From Clostridiales bacterium (GTDB lineage Bacteria > Bacillota_A > Clostridia > Christensenellales > Aristaeellaceae): 5,475 nt of DNA. The position numbers were made by a program, and so were the translations under genes. The notes beneath the pieces were generated by a model that worked only from the letters and a program-made list of their open reading frames with translations, ran no database searches and was not told the DNA's origin. Shown here piece by piece: positions 1 through 5,475 of the stretch; within the stretch, counting starts at the first letter, position 1, and each line of letters opens with the position of its first letter. The DNA lies in NCBI GenBank assembly GCA_012514855.1, contig JAAYZL010000212.1, positions 1-5,475 on the forward strand, written 5' to 3'.

Positions 1-1
1 A

Positions 2-127
2 ACCCCGGAGGACGAAAAGGAGCAGGTGGTCAAACTGCTGCGCCGCTGTATGGAAGAGGTCATCGACCTGAAGGTGCCCTTGGTGGCGGACATCCAAACG
101 GGAAAAGACTGGTATGAAACCAAGTAA
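2..127 (+). CDS. polA: DNA polymerase I, C-terminal end (partial)
   Basis: Only the last 41 codons and the TAA stop (125-127) are in the window; the gene enters from the left in the frame starting at base 2. The visible tail has the typical end of bacterial family A DNA polymerases: a helix with MEEVIDLKVPL, then a short strand and the closing motif TGKDWYETK, matching the usual 'VPL-x-V-D-x-x-x-G-x-N/D-W-Y-x-x-K' terminus. The enzyme fills gaps in excision repair and removes primers from Okazaki fragments in the cytoplasm. The polymerase active-site motifs lie upstream and are not visible. Its last 14 bases overlap the start of coaE, a common neighbour of polA in Clostridia and Bacilli. The identification rests on a short but characteristic stretch plus this context. 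Confidence 0.85.
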   Translation, partial: TPEDEKEQVVKLLRRCMEEVIDLKVPLVADIQTGKDWYETK

Positions 128-728
128 ACCCTACATCATCGGCCTGACCGGCGGCATCGGGACCGGCAAGAGCGAGGCGGCGAAATTCCTCGAGACGCTG
201 GGCGCGGTGCAGGTCGACGCGGACGAGATTTCGCACGAACTGACCGCCCCCGGCGCGGAGGCGCTTTCGGAGATCCGCGAGGCGTTCGGCGACGGCGTGT
301 TCGACCCGGACGGGGCGCTCAACCGCAGGGAGCTCGCGCGCGTCGCGTTCGAGGACCCGGCGAACCGGAGGAAGCTCGAGGCGATTCTGCACCCCCGGGT
401 GCAGCGCGAGATGATGCGCAGGATCGACCTCGCCGCCGAGGAGAACGTCAAGGTCGTGTTCCTGAACGTGCCGCTGCTGTTTGAGACCGGCGTCGACGCG
501 CTGTGCGACGAGACGTGGGTGCTGCTCGCCAATCCCGAGACGCAGGTCGCGCGCGTGATGATGCGCGACCGCGTCGAGCGCGAGGACGTCGAGATACGCA
601 TCGTCAACCAGATGTCCAACGAGGAGAAGGCCGAGCGCGCGACGGTCGTGCTGTCGACCGACCGGCCGATCGAAAAGACGCAGGCGGAGCTCGCGTCTTT
701 GTACCAGCAGGTGCTCAAAAAACTGTGA
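114..728 (+). CDS. coaE: Dephospho-CoA kinase
   Basis: Catalyses the last step of coenzyme A synthesis in the cytoplasm: ATP-dependent phosphorylation of the 3'-hydroxyl of dephospho-CoA. The 204-residue product has the usual family length. Visible motifs are the Walker A P-loop GGIGTGKS (residues 13-20), the VDADEISHEL segment (34-43) with the acidic pair expected near the substrate, the HPRV motif (93-96), and the NVPLLFETG core strand and loop (118-126). The QMSNEEK segment of the lid/C-terminal region follows. The ATG at 114 is chosen because it puts the P-loop at the normal distance from the N-terminus. A weak purine-rich site (GGGAAAAG, 100-107) precedes it. The start overlaps the end of polA by 14 bases, suggesting translational coupling. 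One oddity: the usual C-terminal 'AD-x-V-I-x-N-x-G' motif reads ATVVLSTDRP, so the Asn-Gly is not conserved. Confidence 0.96.
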   Translation: MKPSKPYIIGLTGGIGTGKSEAAKFLETLGAVQVDADEISHELTAPGAEALSEIREAFGDGVFDPDGALNRRELARVAFEDPANRRKLEAILHPRVQREMMRRIDLAAEENVKVVFLNVPLLFETGVDALCDETWVLLANPETQVARVMMRDRVEREDVEIRIVNQMSNEEKAERATVVLSTDRPIEKTQAELASLYQQVLKKL

Positions 729-730
729 CC

Positions 731-735
731 GGAGG
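731..735 (+). promoter_or_regulatory. Ribosome binding site of the lytic transglycosylase gene
   Basis: GGAGG lies 7 bases before the ATG at 743, in the 14-bp gap after coaE. It decides the start: the same reading frame is open upstream to about 503, but that part lies inside coaE and gives an Arg-rich sequence with no family resemblance. Confidence 0.8.
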
Positions 736-742
736 GCGACGG

Positions 743-1348
743 ATGTACGCAGGAAACCGCGGGGCGGCGGCCCGGCGCAGATTGAGGCGCAGGCGCGCGA
801 AGAGAACCCTGGTCGTGCTGCTCGCGCTGATCCTCGCCGCCGCGGGCGTGTTTTTCTACCTCCGCGCGCGCGAGCTCGACCTGTTCCGCCGCTATCCGAT
901 GAAATACGTGTCCGAAATTCAAGAGAACGCCGCGGAATTCTCGCTCGAGCCGGCGCTCGTCGCGTCGGTGATTCTGGCCGAGTCGAGCTACCGCCCGGAC
1001 GCGGTGTCGAAGGCCGACGCGCGCGGGCTCATGCAGATACTCCCCTCGACCGGCGAGTGGATCGCGGGCAAGTTCGGGGAGTCCTTCGACGTGGGAAATC
1101 TCTTTCTGCCGGAGACCAACATCCGCTACGGCTGCTGGTACCTGAAATTTCTGATGGACCGCTACGGCGGCAACATGCGAAACGCGGTCGCCGCCTACCA
1201 CGCCGGGCAGGGCAAGGTCGACGAATGGCTCCAGAATCCGGAGTACAGCCCGGACGGCGAGGCGCTCGAGGTCACGTCCTCCGACGCCACAAATACATAC
1301 GTGAACAGGGTGCTTTCGAATTATGACTATTACTCGACGGTCTATTAG
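743..1348 (+). CDS. Membrane-anchored lytic transglycosylase (Slt type, GH23)
   Basis: Predicted to cut the glycan strands of peptidoglycan between MurNAc and GlcNAc, leaving 1,6-anhydro-MurNAc ends, on the outer face of the membrane. The 201-residue protein starts with a very basic segment (Arg/Lys-rich, residues 6-21), then one hydrophobic helix (about 22-40) that should act as an uncleaved signal anchor. The transglycosylase domain fills about 50-200. The family signature is clear: AESSYRP with the catalytic Glu80, ARGLMQILPSTG (93-104), the NIRYG segment (126-130), AVAAYHAGQGKV (148-159; AYNAG is more usual), and TNTYVNRVL near the end. It is a small single-domain enzyme without wall-binding modules. 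The order polA-coaE-transglycosylase recurs in Clostridia. Its last 26 bases overlap the next gene. Biochemical specificity is inferred from the family. Confidence 0.93.
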   Translation: MYAGNRGAAARRRLRRRRAKRTLVVLLALILAAAGVFFYLRARELDLFRRYPMKYVSEIQENAAEFSLEPALVASVILAESSYRPDAVSKADARGLMQILPSTGEWIAGKFGESFDVGNLFLPETNIRYGCWYLKFLMDRYGGNMRNAVAAYHAGQGKVDEWLQNPEYSPDGEALEVTSSDATNTYVNRVLSNYDYYSTVY

Positions 1349-2864
1349 CCTCGCGCTGGCGCTTCTGCTGACGCTCTTAGCCGCGCCCGCGCTCGGGGAG
1401 GCGCAGCAGCCGCCGACGGACATCGTCATGGGCTACCTCGCCGGCGACGACGCGGTTCTCAACCCGTTCCTCTGCAACGAGCGCGACCTGTTGAGCATCA
1501 ACCAGCTCGTGTTCGAGTCGGTCGTCGAGCTCGACAGCCAGCAAAGGCCGGTGCCGCTGCTCGCGGACAACTGGACGGTCAACGGCAAGACCTGGACGTT
1601 CAAGCTCCGCAGCGAGATACAGTTTCACAACGGCATCGAGTTCGTCGCCGAGGACGTCGTCGAGAGCTACCGCCGGTTTTTGCAGGCGGGCTCCAAGAAC
1701 CCGTACTACGGGCGGCTGAGCCTGATCGACTCGATGACCGCCGTCGACGCGTTCACGCTGCAGGTCAAGGCGCGCTACGAGGGACATCTGACGCTGTACG
1801 CGATGACCTTCCCGGTCGTGCAGCGCGGCACCGCCACGGACGCGCTTCCGAGGGGCACGGGTCCCTACTGGTACATCCGCTACAACCAGGGGAATTCGCT
1901 CCGGCTCGAGCGCAACCCGCTGTGGTGGAAAAAGCAGCCCGAGATCGAGAGCATCGTGGGCGTGCGCTACTACAACACCGGCGATATGCTCGAGGCTTTG
2001 AACGCCGGGGCGATCAACTGCCTCTCGACGCGCTCGCCGTCGGCCGCGTTCAGCCGCAAGCTCGCGAAGCTGATCGCCTCGGACTACTCGACGACGACCT
2101 ACGAGATGCTGATCCCGAACCTCAAGGACTCGTCGCCGATGTCGGACGTGCGCGTGCGCAAGGCCGTGATGTACGCGATCGACCGCGCGACGCTGGTTTC
2201 AAACGCCTACCTGGACATGGCGCAACAGAGCGAGGTGCCCATCATCCCCGGCACATGGCTCTACGAGAGCCAGTCGGCCGTCTACTACCACAGCCCGGAG
2301 CGCGCGCTGACGCTCTTGAACGAGGCCGGCTGGACGGACCTCAGCGGAACCGCGAAGCTCGGGCGGCTTCGGAACGGGCTGGTGACCGACCTGAAGATCG
2401 ACATCGTGACCTACGTCGAGGCGAATTCGTCCGTGCGGAAAAACGCCGCCGATCAGATCGCCGCGAACCTACGCGCGGTCGGCATACAGGCGACGGCCAC
2501 CGAGCTCTCTCGCTCCGATTTCTCCTCGCGCGTCAAGCACGGCGACTTCGACCTCGCGCTCGTCGCCGTGAACCTGAGCGAGGTTCCGAACCTCTTCCCG
2601 CTGTTCTCGGCGAACGGCGCGATCAACTATTCCGGCTCGCACACCGCCGAGATGGACCAATTGCTTCAGCGCACCACGACCGCCGTCGGCGAGGACGGGC
2701 TCAAGCAGGCGTACAGCGACATCCAACTCCACATCGTCGACCGGCTTCCCATCATGGGTCTGGCGTTCCGAACCGGAACCGTGCTCTCGACGCGCACGCT
2801 CGCGGGGCTTTCCGGCATGCGCGAATACGACGCGCTCAACGGATTGGAGTTTGTGAAAAAATGA
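1323..2864 (+). CDS. ABC transporter solute-binding protein, family 5 (oligopeptide/dipeptide type)
   Basis: Extracytoplasmic binding protein of the OppA/DppA/NikA family (SBP_bac_5), which hands peptides, nickel chelates or related ligands to an ABC importer. The 513 residues match the family's usual length. Residues 1-25 form a Sec signal peptide: RR at 5-6, a long Leu/Ala core, and a likely cleavage near PALG/EA. Family features follow: NPFL with a downstream FESVVELD strand, PLLADNW and TWTFKLR, FHNGIEFVAEDVV, the GTGPY motif (178-182), NPLWW, and DVRVRKAVMYAIDR (275-288). No permease or ATPase gene is in the window, so its partner is unknown. There is no lipobox cysteine, which is unusual for a monoderm binding protein. 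The ATG at 1323 is needed to keep the signal peptide. It overlaps the transglycosylase gene by 26 bases, with only a weak CAGGG (1306-1310) upstream. Ligand is not predictable; murein peptides are one possibility from context. Confidence 0.93.
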   Translation: MTITRRSISLALALLLTLLAAPALGEAQQPPTDIVMGYLAGDDAVLNPFLCNERDLLSINQLVFESVVELDSQQRPVPLLADNWTVNGKTWTFKLRSEIQFHNGIEFVAEDVVESYRRFLQAGSKNPYYGRLSLIDSMTAVDAFTLQVKARYEGHLTLYAMTFPVVQRGTATDALPRGTGPYWYIRYNQGNSLRLERNPLWWKKQPEIESIVGVRYYNTGDMLEALNAGAINCLSTRSPSAAFSRKLAKLIASDYSTTTYEMLIPNLKDSSPMSDVRVRKAVMYAIDRATLVSNAYLDMAQQSEVPIIPGTWLYESQSAVYYHSPERALTLLNEAGWTDLSGTAKLGRLRNGLVTDLKIDIVTYVEANSSVRKNAADQIAANLRAVGIQATATELSRSDFSSRVKHGDFDLALVAVNLSEVPNLFPLFSANGAINYSGSHTAEMDQLLQRTTTAVGEDGLKQAYSDIQLHIVDRLPIMGLAFRTGTVLSTRTLAGLSGMREYDALNGLEFVKK

Positions 2865-3643
2865 TCGAAGACATCTTTGACCGCTTCCGTGCGTTCCCCG
2901 GCGACGCGTCGCTCTACTATCGTCCGCTCGACGGGAGCGAGCCGGTCGCGATCGACGCCGACATGCCGCTGATCGCCGCGAGCGTCATCAAGATTCCGGT
3001 GATGATCGAGGCGTTCCGGCAGTTCGAGGAGGGACTGCTGTCCCCCGACAAGCCGGTCGCCGTCCGCCCGGAGCACAAGATGCCCTCCTGCGGCGCGCTT
3101 TCCTACATGCACGACAATCTGACGGTCACGGTCATGGACCTGGTGACGCTGATGATCATTCTGAGCGACAACACCGCGACGAACCTCCTGATCGACATGC
3201 TCGGCATCGAAAACATCAACGGGACGCTTTCGTCGCTCGGCTGCGAAAAGACGCGGATCGCGCGCAAGCTGTTCGACCGCGAGGGCATGCGGAAGGGGCT
3301 CAAGAACCTCATCACCGCGCGAGAGATCGGCATGCTCCTGGAAAAAATCCACCGCGGCGAGGCCGTGGGCGAACAGGCGTCGCAGAAGATGCTCGAAATC
3401 CTCAAAAACCAGCGGCTCAACGGAAAAATTCCGTTCTTCCTCTACCGGCTCGGCGTCAAGATCGCGCACAAGACCGGCGAGGAGGACGGCATCTCGCACG
3501 ACGCCGCGATCGTGTTCGCCGAAAGGCCGTTCGTGATGGTCGCGCTCTCGAACAACGTCGACGTGCCGCAGTTCGAGCGGCTGATCCAGGACGCGGCGCT
3601 CGCGCTGTACGGGCAAAATATTACAAAAGTATTGCGAAATTAA
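2861..3643 (+). CDS. Serine hydrolase of the class A beta-lactamase fold, no signal peptide
   Basis: A 260-residue protein of the penicillin-recognising serine hydrolase superfamily (beta-lactamase2 type). Three active-site motifs are visible in order and at class A spacing: S-V-I-K (residues 41-44, nucleophile Ser41), S-D-N (102-104) and K-T-G (204-206, preceded by His203). The omega-loop region around 137-150 lacks the canonical ExxLN; the only nearby acid pair is in DREG (139-142, Glu141). The protein begins directly with the fold's first helix and strand, with no export signal, so it is probably cytoplasmic or leaves by an unknown route. ATG 2861 is chosen over upstream in-frame sequence because it forms an ATGA overlap with the preceding stop and has GGAG at 2846-2849; upstream sequence is the shadow of the binding-protein gene. 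Real beta-lactamase activity is uncertain; a peptidase, esterase or amidase acting on a wall-derived substrate is equally possible. Confidence 0.9.
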   Translation: MIEDIFDRFRAFPGDASLYYRPLDGSEPVAIDADMPLIAASVIKIPVMIEAFRQFEEGLLSPDKPVAVRPEHKMPSCGALSYMHDNLTVTVMDLVTLMIILSDNTATNLLIDMLGIENINGTLSSLGCEKTRIARKLFDREGMRKGLKNLITAREIGMLLEKIHRGEAVGEQASQKMLEILKNQRLNGKIPFFLYRLGVKIAHKTGEEDGISHDAAIVFAERPFVMVALSNNVDVPQFERLIQDAALALYGQNITKVLRN

Positions 3644-3695
3644 GCCGGACATACATATTTAACATTCAATTGTGAAGGAATCTTTTCCATTGTGT

Positions 3696-3708
3696 CGTAT
3701 TTAATACG
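3696..3708. repeat. 13-bp perfect inverted repeat, possible operator
   Basis: CGTATT-T-AATACG is a perfect 6-bp inverted repeat around one central base. It overlaps the -10-like TTTAAT in the gap upstream of the SH3-repeat gene. Its place would suit binding by a dimeric regulator, but it is short and AT-rich, so chance is possible. It is too short and lacks a T-run to be a terminator. Confidence 0.3.
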
Positions 3709-3757
3709 CATGTCCCAAATTATTCCGACGCTGTGCGCTTCCGGCGCGGGCACGCAT

Positions 3758-3765
3758 AGAAGGAG
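3758..3765 (+). promoter_or_regulatory. Strong ribosome binding site of the SH3-repeat gene
   Basis: AGAAGGAG ends 6 bases before the ATG at 3772, the best Shine-Dalgarno match in the window. It fixes the start of the downstream gene at the ATG; an in-frame GTG at 3769 is possible but would be too close. Confidence 0.85.
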
Positions 3766-3771
3766 ATTGTG

Positions 3772-5475
3772 ATGTTGATTGCAGGAAAAAAGACGGTGAA
3801 AAGGCGACTGATGCCGCTGGTTTTGGCGCTGGTGCTCGCGCTGCTCTCCGTTCCGCAGGTCGCGCTCGCGGCCAGCTTTTCGGCGATCGTCACGGCGGAC
3901 ACGATGACGATCTACTCCGACCCCGGCCTCAAGAAGAAGGCCGGTTCGCTCTCGGAGGACGACGTGGTCGTCGTCACCGCGTACAAGGGCAACGTCGCGC
4001 AGATCGTCTACCGCGCGAACGGCAACAAGGGCTACGCGAGAATCTCGGACATGCGCAAGATCTCGGAGTTCGCGGAAAAGGCGACGGTCACCGCCTCCAA
4101 AGCGAAGGTCTACGCAAAGCCGAGCGGCTCGAGCAAGGCGACCGGCATCAAAAAGGGCACCGCGGTCCACGTGCTCGCGACGAACGGCGACTGGGCGCGC
4201 ATCGAAAACTCCGGATACGTCGGCTATACATACATCGACAATCTCTCGATCGGCGCGCAGCCGACCGCCGCCCCGACCCCGACGCCCGCGCCGACGCCGA
4301 CCGCGAATCCGCTCAAGGGCTTCGCGAAGATCGGCAAGGACGCCGTGACGGTTCTGGACGGCATCCCGGTGTTCGAAAGCGCCGACGCGGGCTCGAAGAA
4401 GCTCCGCGCGCTCGACAAGGGCGTGAAGGTCCGGGTCACGCACTACAGCGAAAACTGGGCATACATAAAGACCTCCGACGACCTCGCGGGCTTCGTGCCG
4501 CTCGCGGCGCTTTTGCCCGACCCGCCGGTCACGACCGGGGAGGCCGCGATGGTCGTCCGGAGCGCGGCGCCGCTTCACAAGACGGCGATTTCCGCCTCCG
4601 AGGTGCTGAAGTCCCTCGCGAAGGGCACGCAACTTGTGATGCACGCCTACAACAAGAGGTGGGCGTTTGTGAAGACCGAAGGCGGCGAATACGGCTACGT
4701 CAAGCGCTCGGCGCTGTCGCCGGCCTCCACCGCGACGCCCGCGCCCACCGCGACGCCCGCGCCGACGCTCCCGATTCCGGGCGACGACGTGATCGTCGAG
4801 ACCGTACCGGTCGTGACGCTTTCGAAGGTTGCGATCTACAAGGGCGCCGAGGCGACCTCGGCGAAGCTCGGCACGCTCGCGAAGGGCTCGAAGCTCACGA
4901 TGCTCGCCTGCAACAGGACCTGGGCGTACGTGACGCTCGACGGCAAGTACGGCTACTGCGCGCTCGCGGCGCTCGCGCCGTCGGACGGCGCCGCGCCGAC
5001 GCCCTCGCCGACCCCGGCGCCGACGCCCTCGCCGACCCCCTCTCTCGAGGGCGCGATTCCGGCGACGGTCGTCGCGGCGTCCGTCGCGGTCTACAAGTCG
5101 GCCGACACGCGCTCGAAGAAGCTCGGCTCGATCAAGGCCGGGCAGCAAGTCAATGTCGTCGCGCACGGCAACACCTGGGCGTACATAGAGCTCAACGGGA
5201 ACTTCGGCTACTGCCTGCTCAAGGGCCTGAAGCCGACGGCGGAGGTATCCCCGACGCCCTCGACCGGCCCCGGCGACGGCACCGTGCAGTTTGAGGCGAC
5301 CGTCATCTATCCGAACGCGCCGGTCTACACGAACGAATCGACGACGAACCCGAGCGGCACGCTGCCGCTGGGGACGACGGTCTCGGTCTACGCCTATTCC
5401 GGCACGTGGGCCTACGTCGGCAAGGACGCCTCGCGCGGCTTCATGCAGATCAAGCACCTGAACAAGGACGTCTAT
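3772..5475 (+). CDS. Secreted multi-SH3-domain cell-wall protein (partial, C-terminus missing)
   Basis: The frame is open for 568 codons to the window edge with no stop. Residues 1-33 are a Sec signal peptide: basic KKTVKRR, a Leu/Val/Ala core, and cleavage at ALA/AS. Seven bacterial SH3-like (SH3b) domains follow at roughly 36-97, 103-160, 184-248, 258-316, 340-402, 427-487 and 505-568. Six share the WAYV/WAYI-type strand, with Trp at 141, 229, 297, 384, 469 and 546, usually followed by a GY(G/C/V) strand; domain 1 is divergent and lacks the Trp. Pro/Thr/Ala/Ser linkers lie at about 164-181, 317-337, 404-426 and 488-503. SH3b domains commonly bind peptidoglycan or its peptide cross-bridges, so a wall-bound surface role is likely. 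The gene has its own leader and is probably transcribed separately from the operon upstream. No catalytic domain is visible; an NlpC/P60, amidase or other domain could follow beyond the edge. Domains 5 and 6 are the most alike, suggesting recent duplication. Confidence 0.92.
   Translation, partial: MLIAGKKTVKRRLMPLVLALVLALLSVPQVALAASFSAIVTADTMTIYSDPGLKKKAGSLSEDDVVVVTAYKGNVAQIVYRANGNKGYARISDMRKISEFAEKATVTASKAKVYAKPSGSSKATGIKKGTAVHVLATNGDWARIENSGYVGYTYIDNLSIGAQPTAAPTPTPAPTPTANPLKGFAKIGKDAVTVLDGIPVFESADAGSKKLRALDKGVKVRVTHYSENWAYIKTSDDLAGFVPLAALLPDPPVTTGEAAMVVRSAAPLHKTAISASEVLKSLAKGTQLVMHAYNKRWAFVKTEGGEYGYVKRSALSPASTATPAPTATPAPTLPIPGDDVIVETVPVVTLSKVAIYKGAEATSAKLGTLAKGSKLTMLACNRTWAYVTLDGKYGYCALAALAPSDGAAPTPSPTPAPTPSPTPSLEGAIPATVVAASVAVYKSADTRSKKLGSIKAGQQVNVVAHGNTWAYIELNGNFGYCLLKGLKPTAEVSPTPSTGPGDGTVQFEATVIYPNAPVYTNESTTNPSGTLPLGTTVSVYAYSGTWAYVGKDASRGFMQIKHLNKDVY
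4727..4762 (+). repeat. 18-bp perfect tandem repeat (two copies) in the second linker
   Basis: The 18-base units at 4727-4744 and 4745-4762 are identical. Each spans six codons and encodes the TATPAP pattern of the Pro/Thr linker between SH3 domains 4 and 5. Because the unit is a multiple of three, gain or loss of a copy keeps the frame. Confidence 0.9.
4993..5040 (+). repeat. 24-bp tandem repeat (two copies) in the third linker
   Basis: Units at 4993-5016 and 5017-5040 agree at 23 of 24 bases, differing only in the last base. Each encodes APTPSPTP in the linker between SH3 domains 5 and 6. The near-identity at DNA level, including synonymous positions, points to recent slippage or duplication rather than protein-level selection alone. 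Confidence 0.9.

Larger units (their letters stand above)
3644..3771 (+). promoter_or_regulatory. AT-rich intergenic region, probable promoter and 5' leader of the SH3-repeat gene
   Basis: This is the only gap longer than 20 bases in the window and its first 80 bases are clearly AT-rich, unlike the surrounding genes. Possible promoter elements are a -10-like TTTAAT (3700-3705) without a well-spaced -35, and TTGCGA (3632-3637) with CATATT (3654-3659) at 16 bp, four matches of six each. Neither pair is convincing alone. No strong stem followed by a T-run is visible, so termination of the upstream operon here is not supported by sequence. The last part (about 3722-3757) is GC-rich again and could fold weakly. 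Confidence 0.45.

Noticed and set aside
131..1429. A 432-codon open frame on the minus strand opposite coaE and the transglycosylase.
   Set aside because: It lies across two well-supported + strand genes and shows no family motifs; it is a GC-bias shadow.
1922..2860. Possible long N-terminal extension of the serine hydrolase, since the frame is open upstream.
   Set aside because: The extension is Arg-rich shadow sequence inside the binding-protein gene. The ATGA overlap and GGAG at 2846-2849 support the start at 2861.
3677..3688. GGAA-TCTT-TTCC mini-stem in the gap, considered as a terminator for the operon.
   Set aside because: Four A/T-rich pairs with no T-tract would not form a stable terminator.
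3735..3747. Short hairpin GCGC-TTCCG-GCGC in the leader of the SH3 gene, considered as a terminator or riboswitch element.
   Set aside because: Only four base pairs, no T-run after it and no known riboswitch pattern; too weak to annotate.
1293..4466. The word ATACAT recurs (1293, 3651, 4226, 4461), which stands out in GC-rich sequence.
   Set aside because: Three of the four copies are in coding sequence, mostly where Tyr-Ile or Thr-Tyr codons meet, and they show no regular spacing; no support for a shared signal.
3640..5457. A 605-codon open frame on the minus strand covering the SH3 gene.
   Set aside because: Its product is Arg-rich low-complexity sequence with no recognisable fold, as expected opposite a GC-rich gene. 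The + strand frame has a ribosome binding site, signal peptide and clear repeated domains.

Overview
The window is GC-rich coding sequence, all on the + strand, with strong G/C bias at third codon positions. Gene order and content point to a high-GC member of the Clostridia (Bacillota). The order polA-coaE-lytic transglycosylase is familiar from that class. A long SH3-repeat wall protein with Pro/Thr 'PTPAPT' linkers is typical of gut or rumen Clostridia such as Christensenellales-like lineages. The class is inferred with moderate confidence and the order only weakly.

Positions 1-3643 hold five genes packed end to end. They are the 3' end of polA (DNA polymerase I), coaE (dephospho-CoA kinase), a membrane-anchored lytic transglycosylase, a family-5 (oligopeptide/dipeptide type) solute-binding protein, and a class A beta-lactamase-fold serine hydrolase without an export signal. 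Junctions are a 14-bp overlap, a 14-bp gap, a 26-bp overlap and a 4-bp ATGA overlap. This is the geometry of one co-transcribed, translationally coupled operon: two housekeeping genes lead into a peptidoglycan/peptide-related group. A link between wall cleavage, peptide capture and intracellular hydrolysis is plausible, but it is inferred from context only. No permease or ATPase genes for the binding protein are present here.

Positions 3644-3771 are the only real intergenic stretch. It is AT-rich against its surroundings, carries a 13-bp perfect inverted repeat and ends in a strong ribosome binding site. It probably contains the promoter of the next gene. No convincing terminator hairpin with a U-tract was found there.

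From 3772 to the window edge runs one open gene with no stop. It encodes a secreted protein of at least 568 residues: a Sec signal peptide, then seven consecutive bacterial SH3-like domains, with low-complexity Pro/Thr/Ala linkers between several of them. Two linkers are coded by near-perfect short tandem DNA repeats (18 bp x2 and 24 bp x2), a likely site of length variation. The C-terminus lies outside the window, so any catalytic domain there cannot be seen.

No RNA genes, CRISPR arrays, insertion sequences or phage features were seen. The window is mostly ordinary chromosome. Its less ordinary parts are the mixed operon, the binding protein without a lipobox, the cytoplasmic beta-lactamase-fold protein with an atypical omega-loop region, and the SH3 array.
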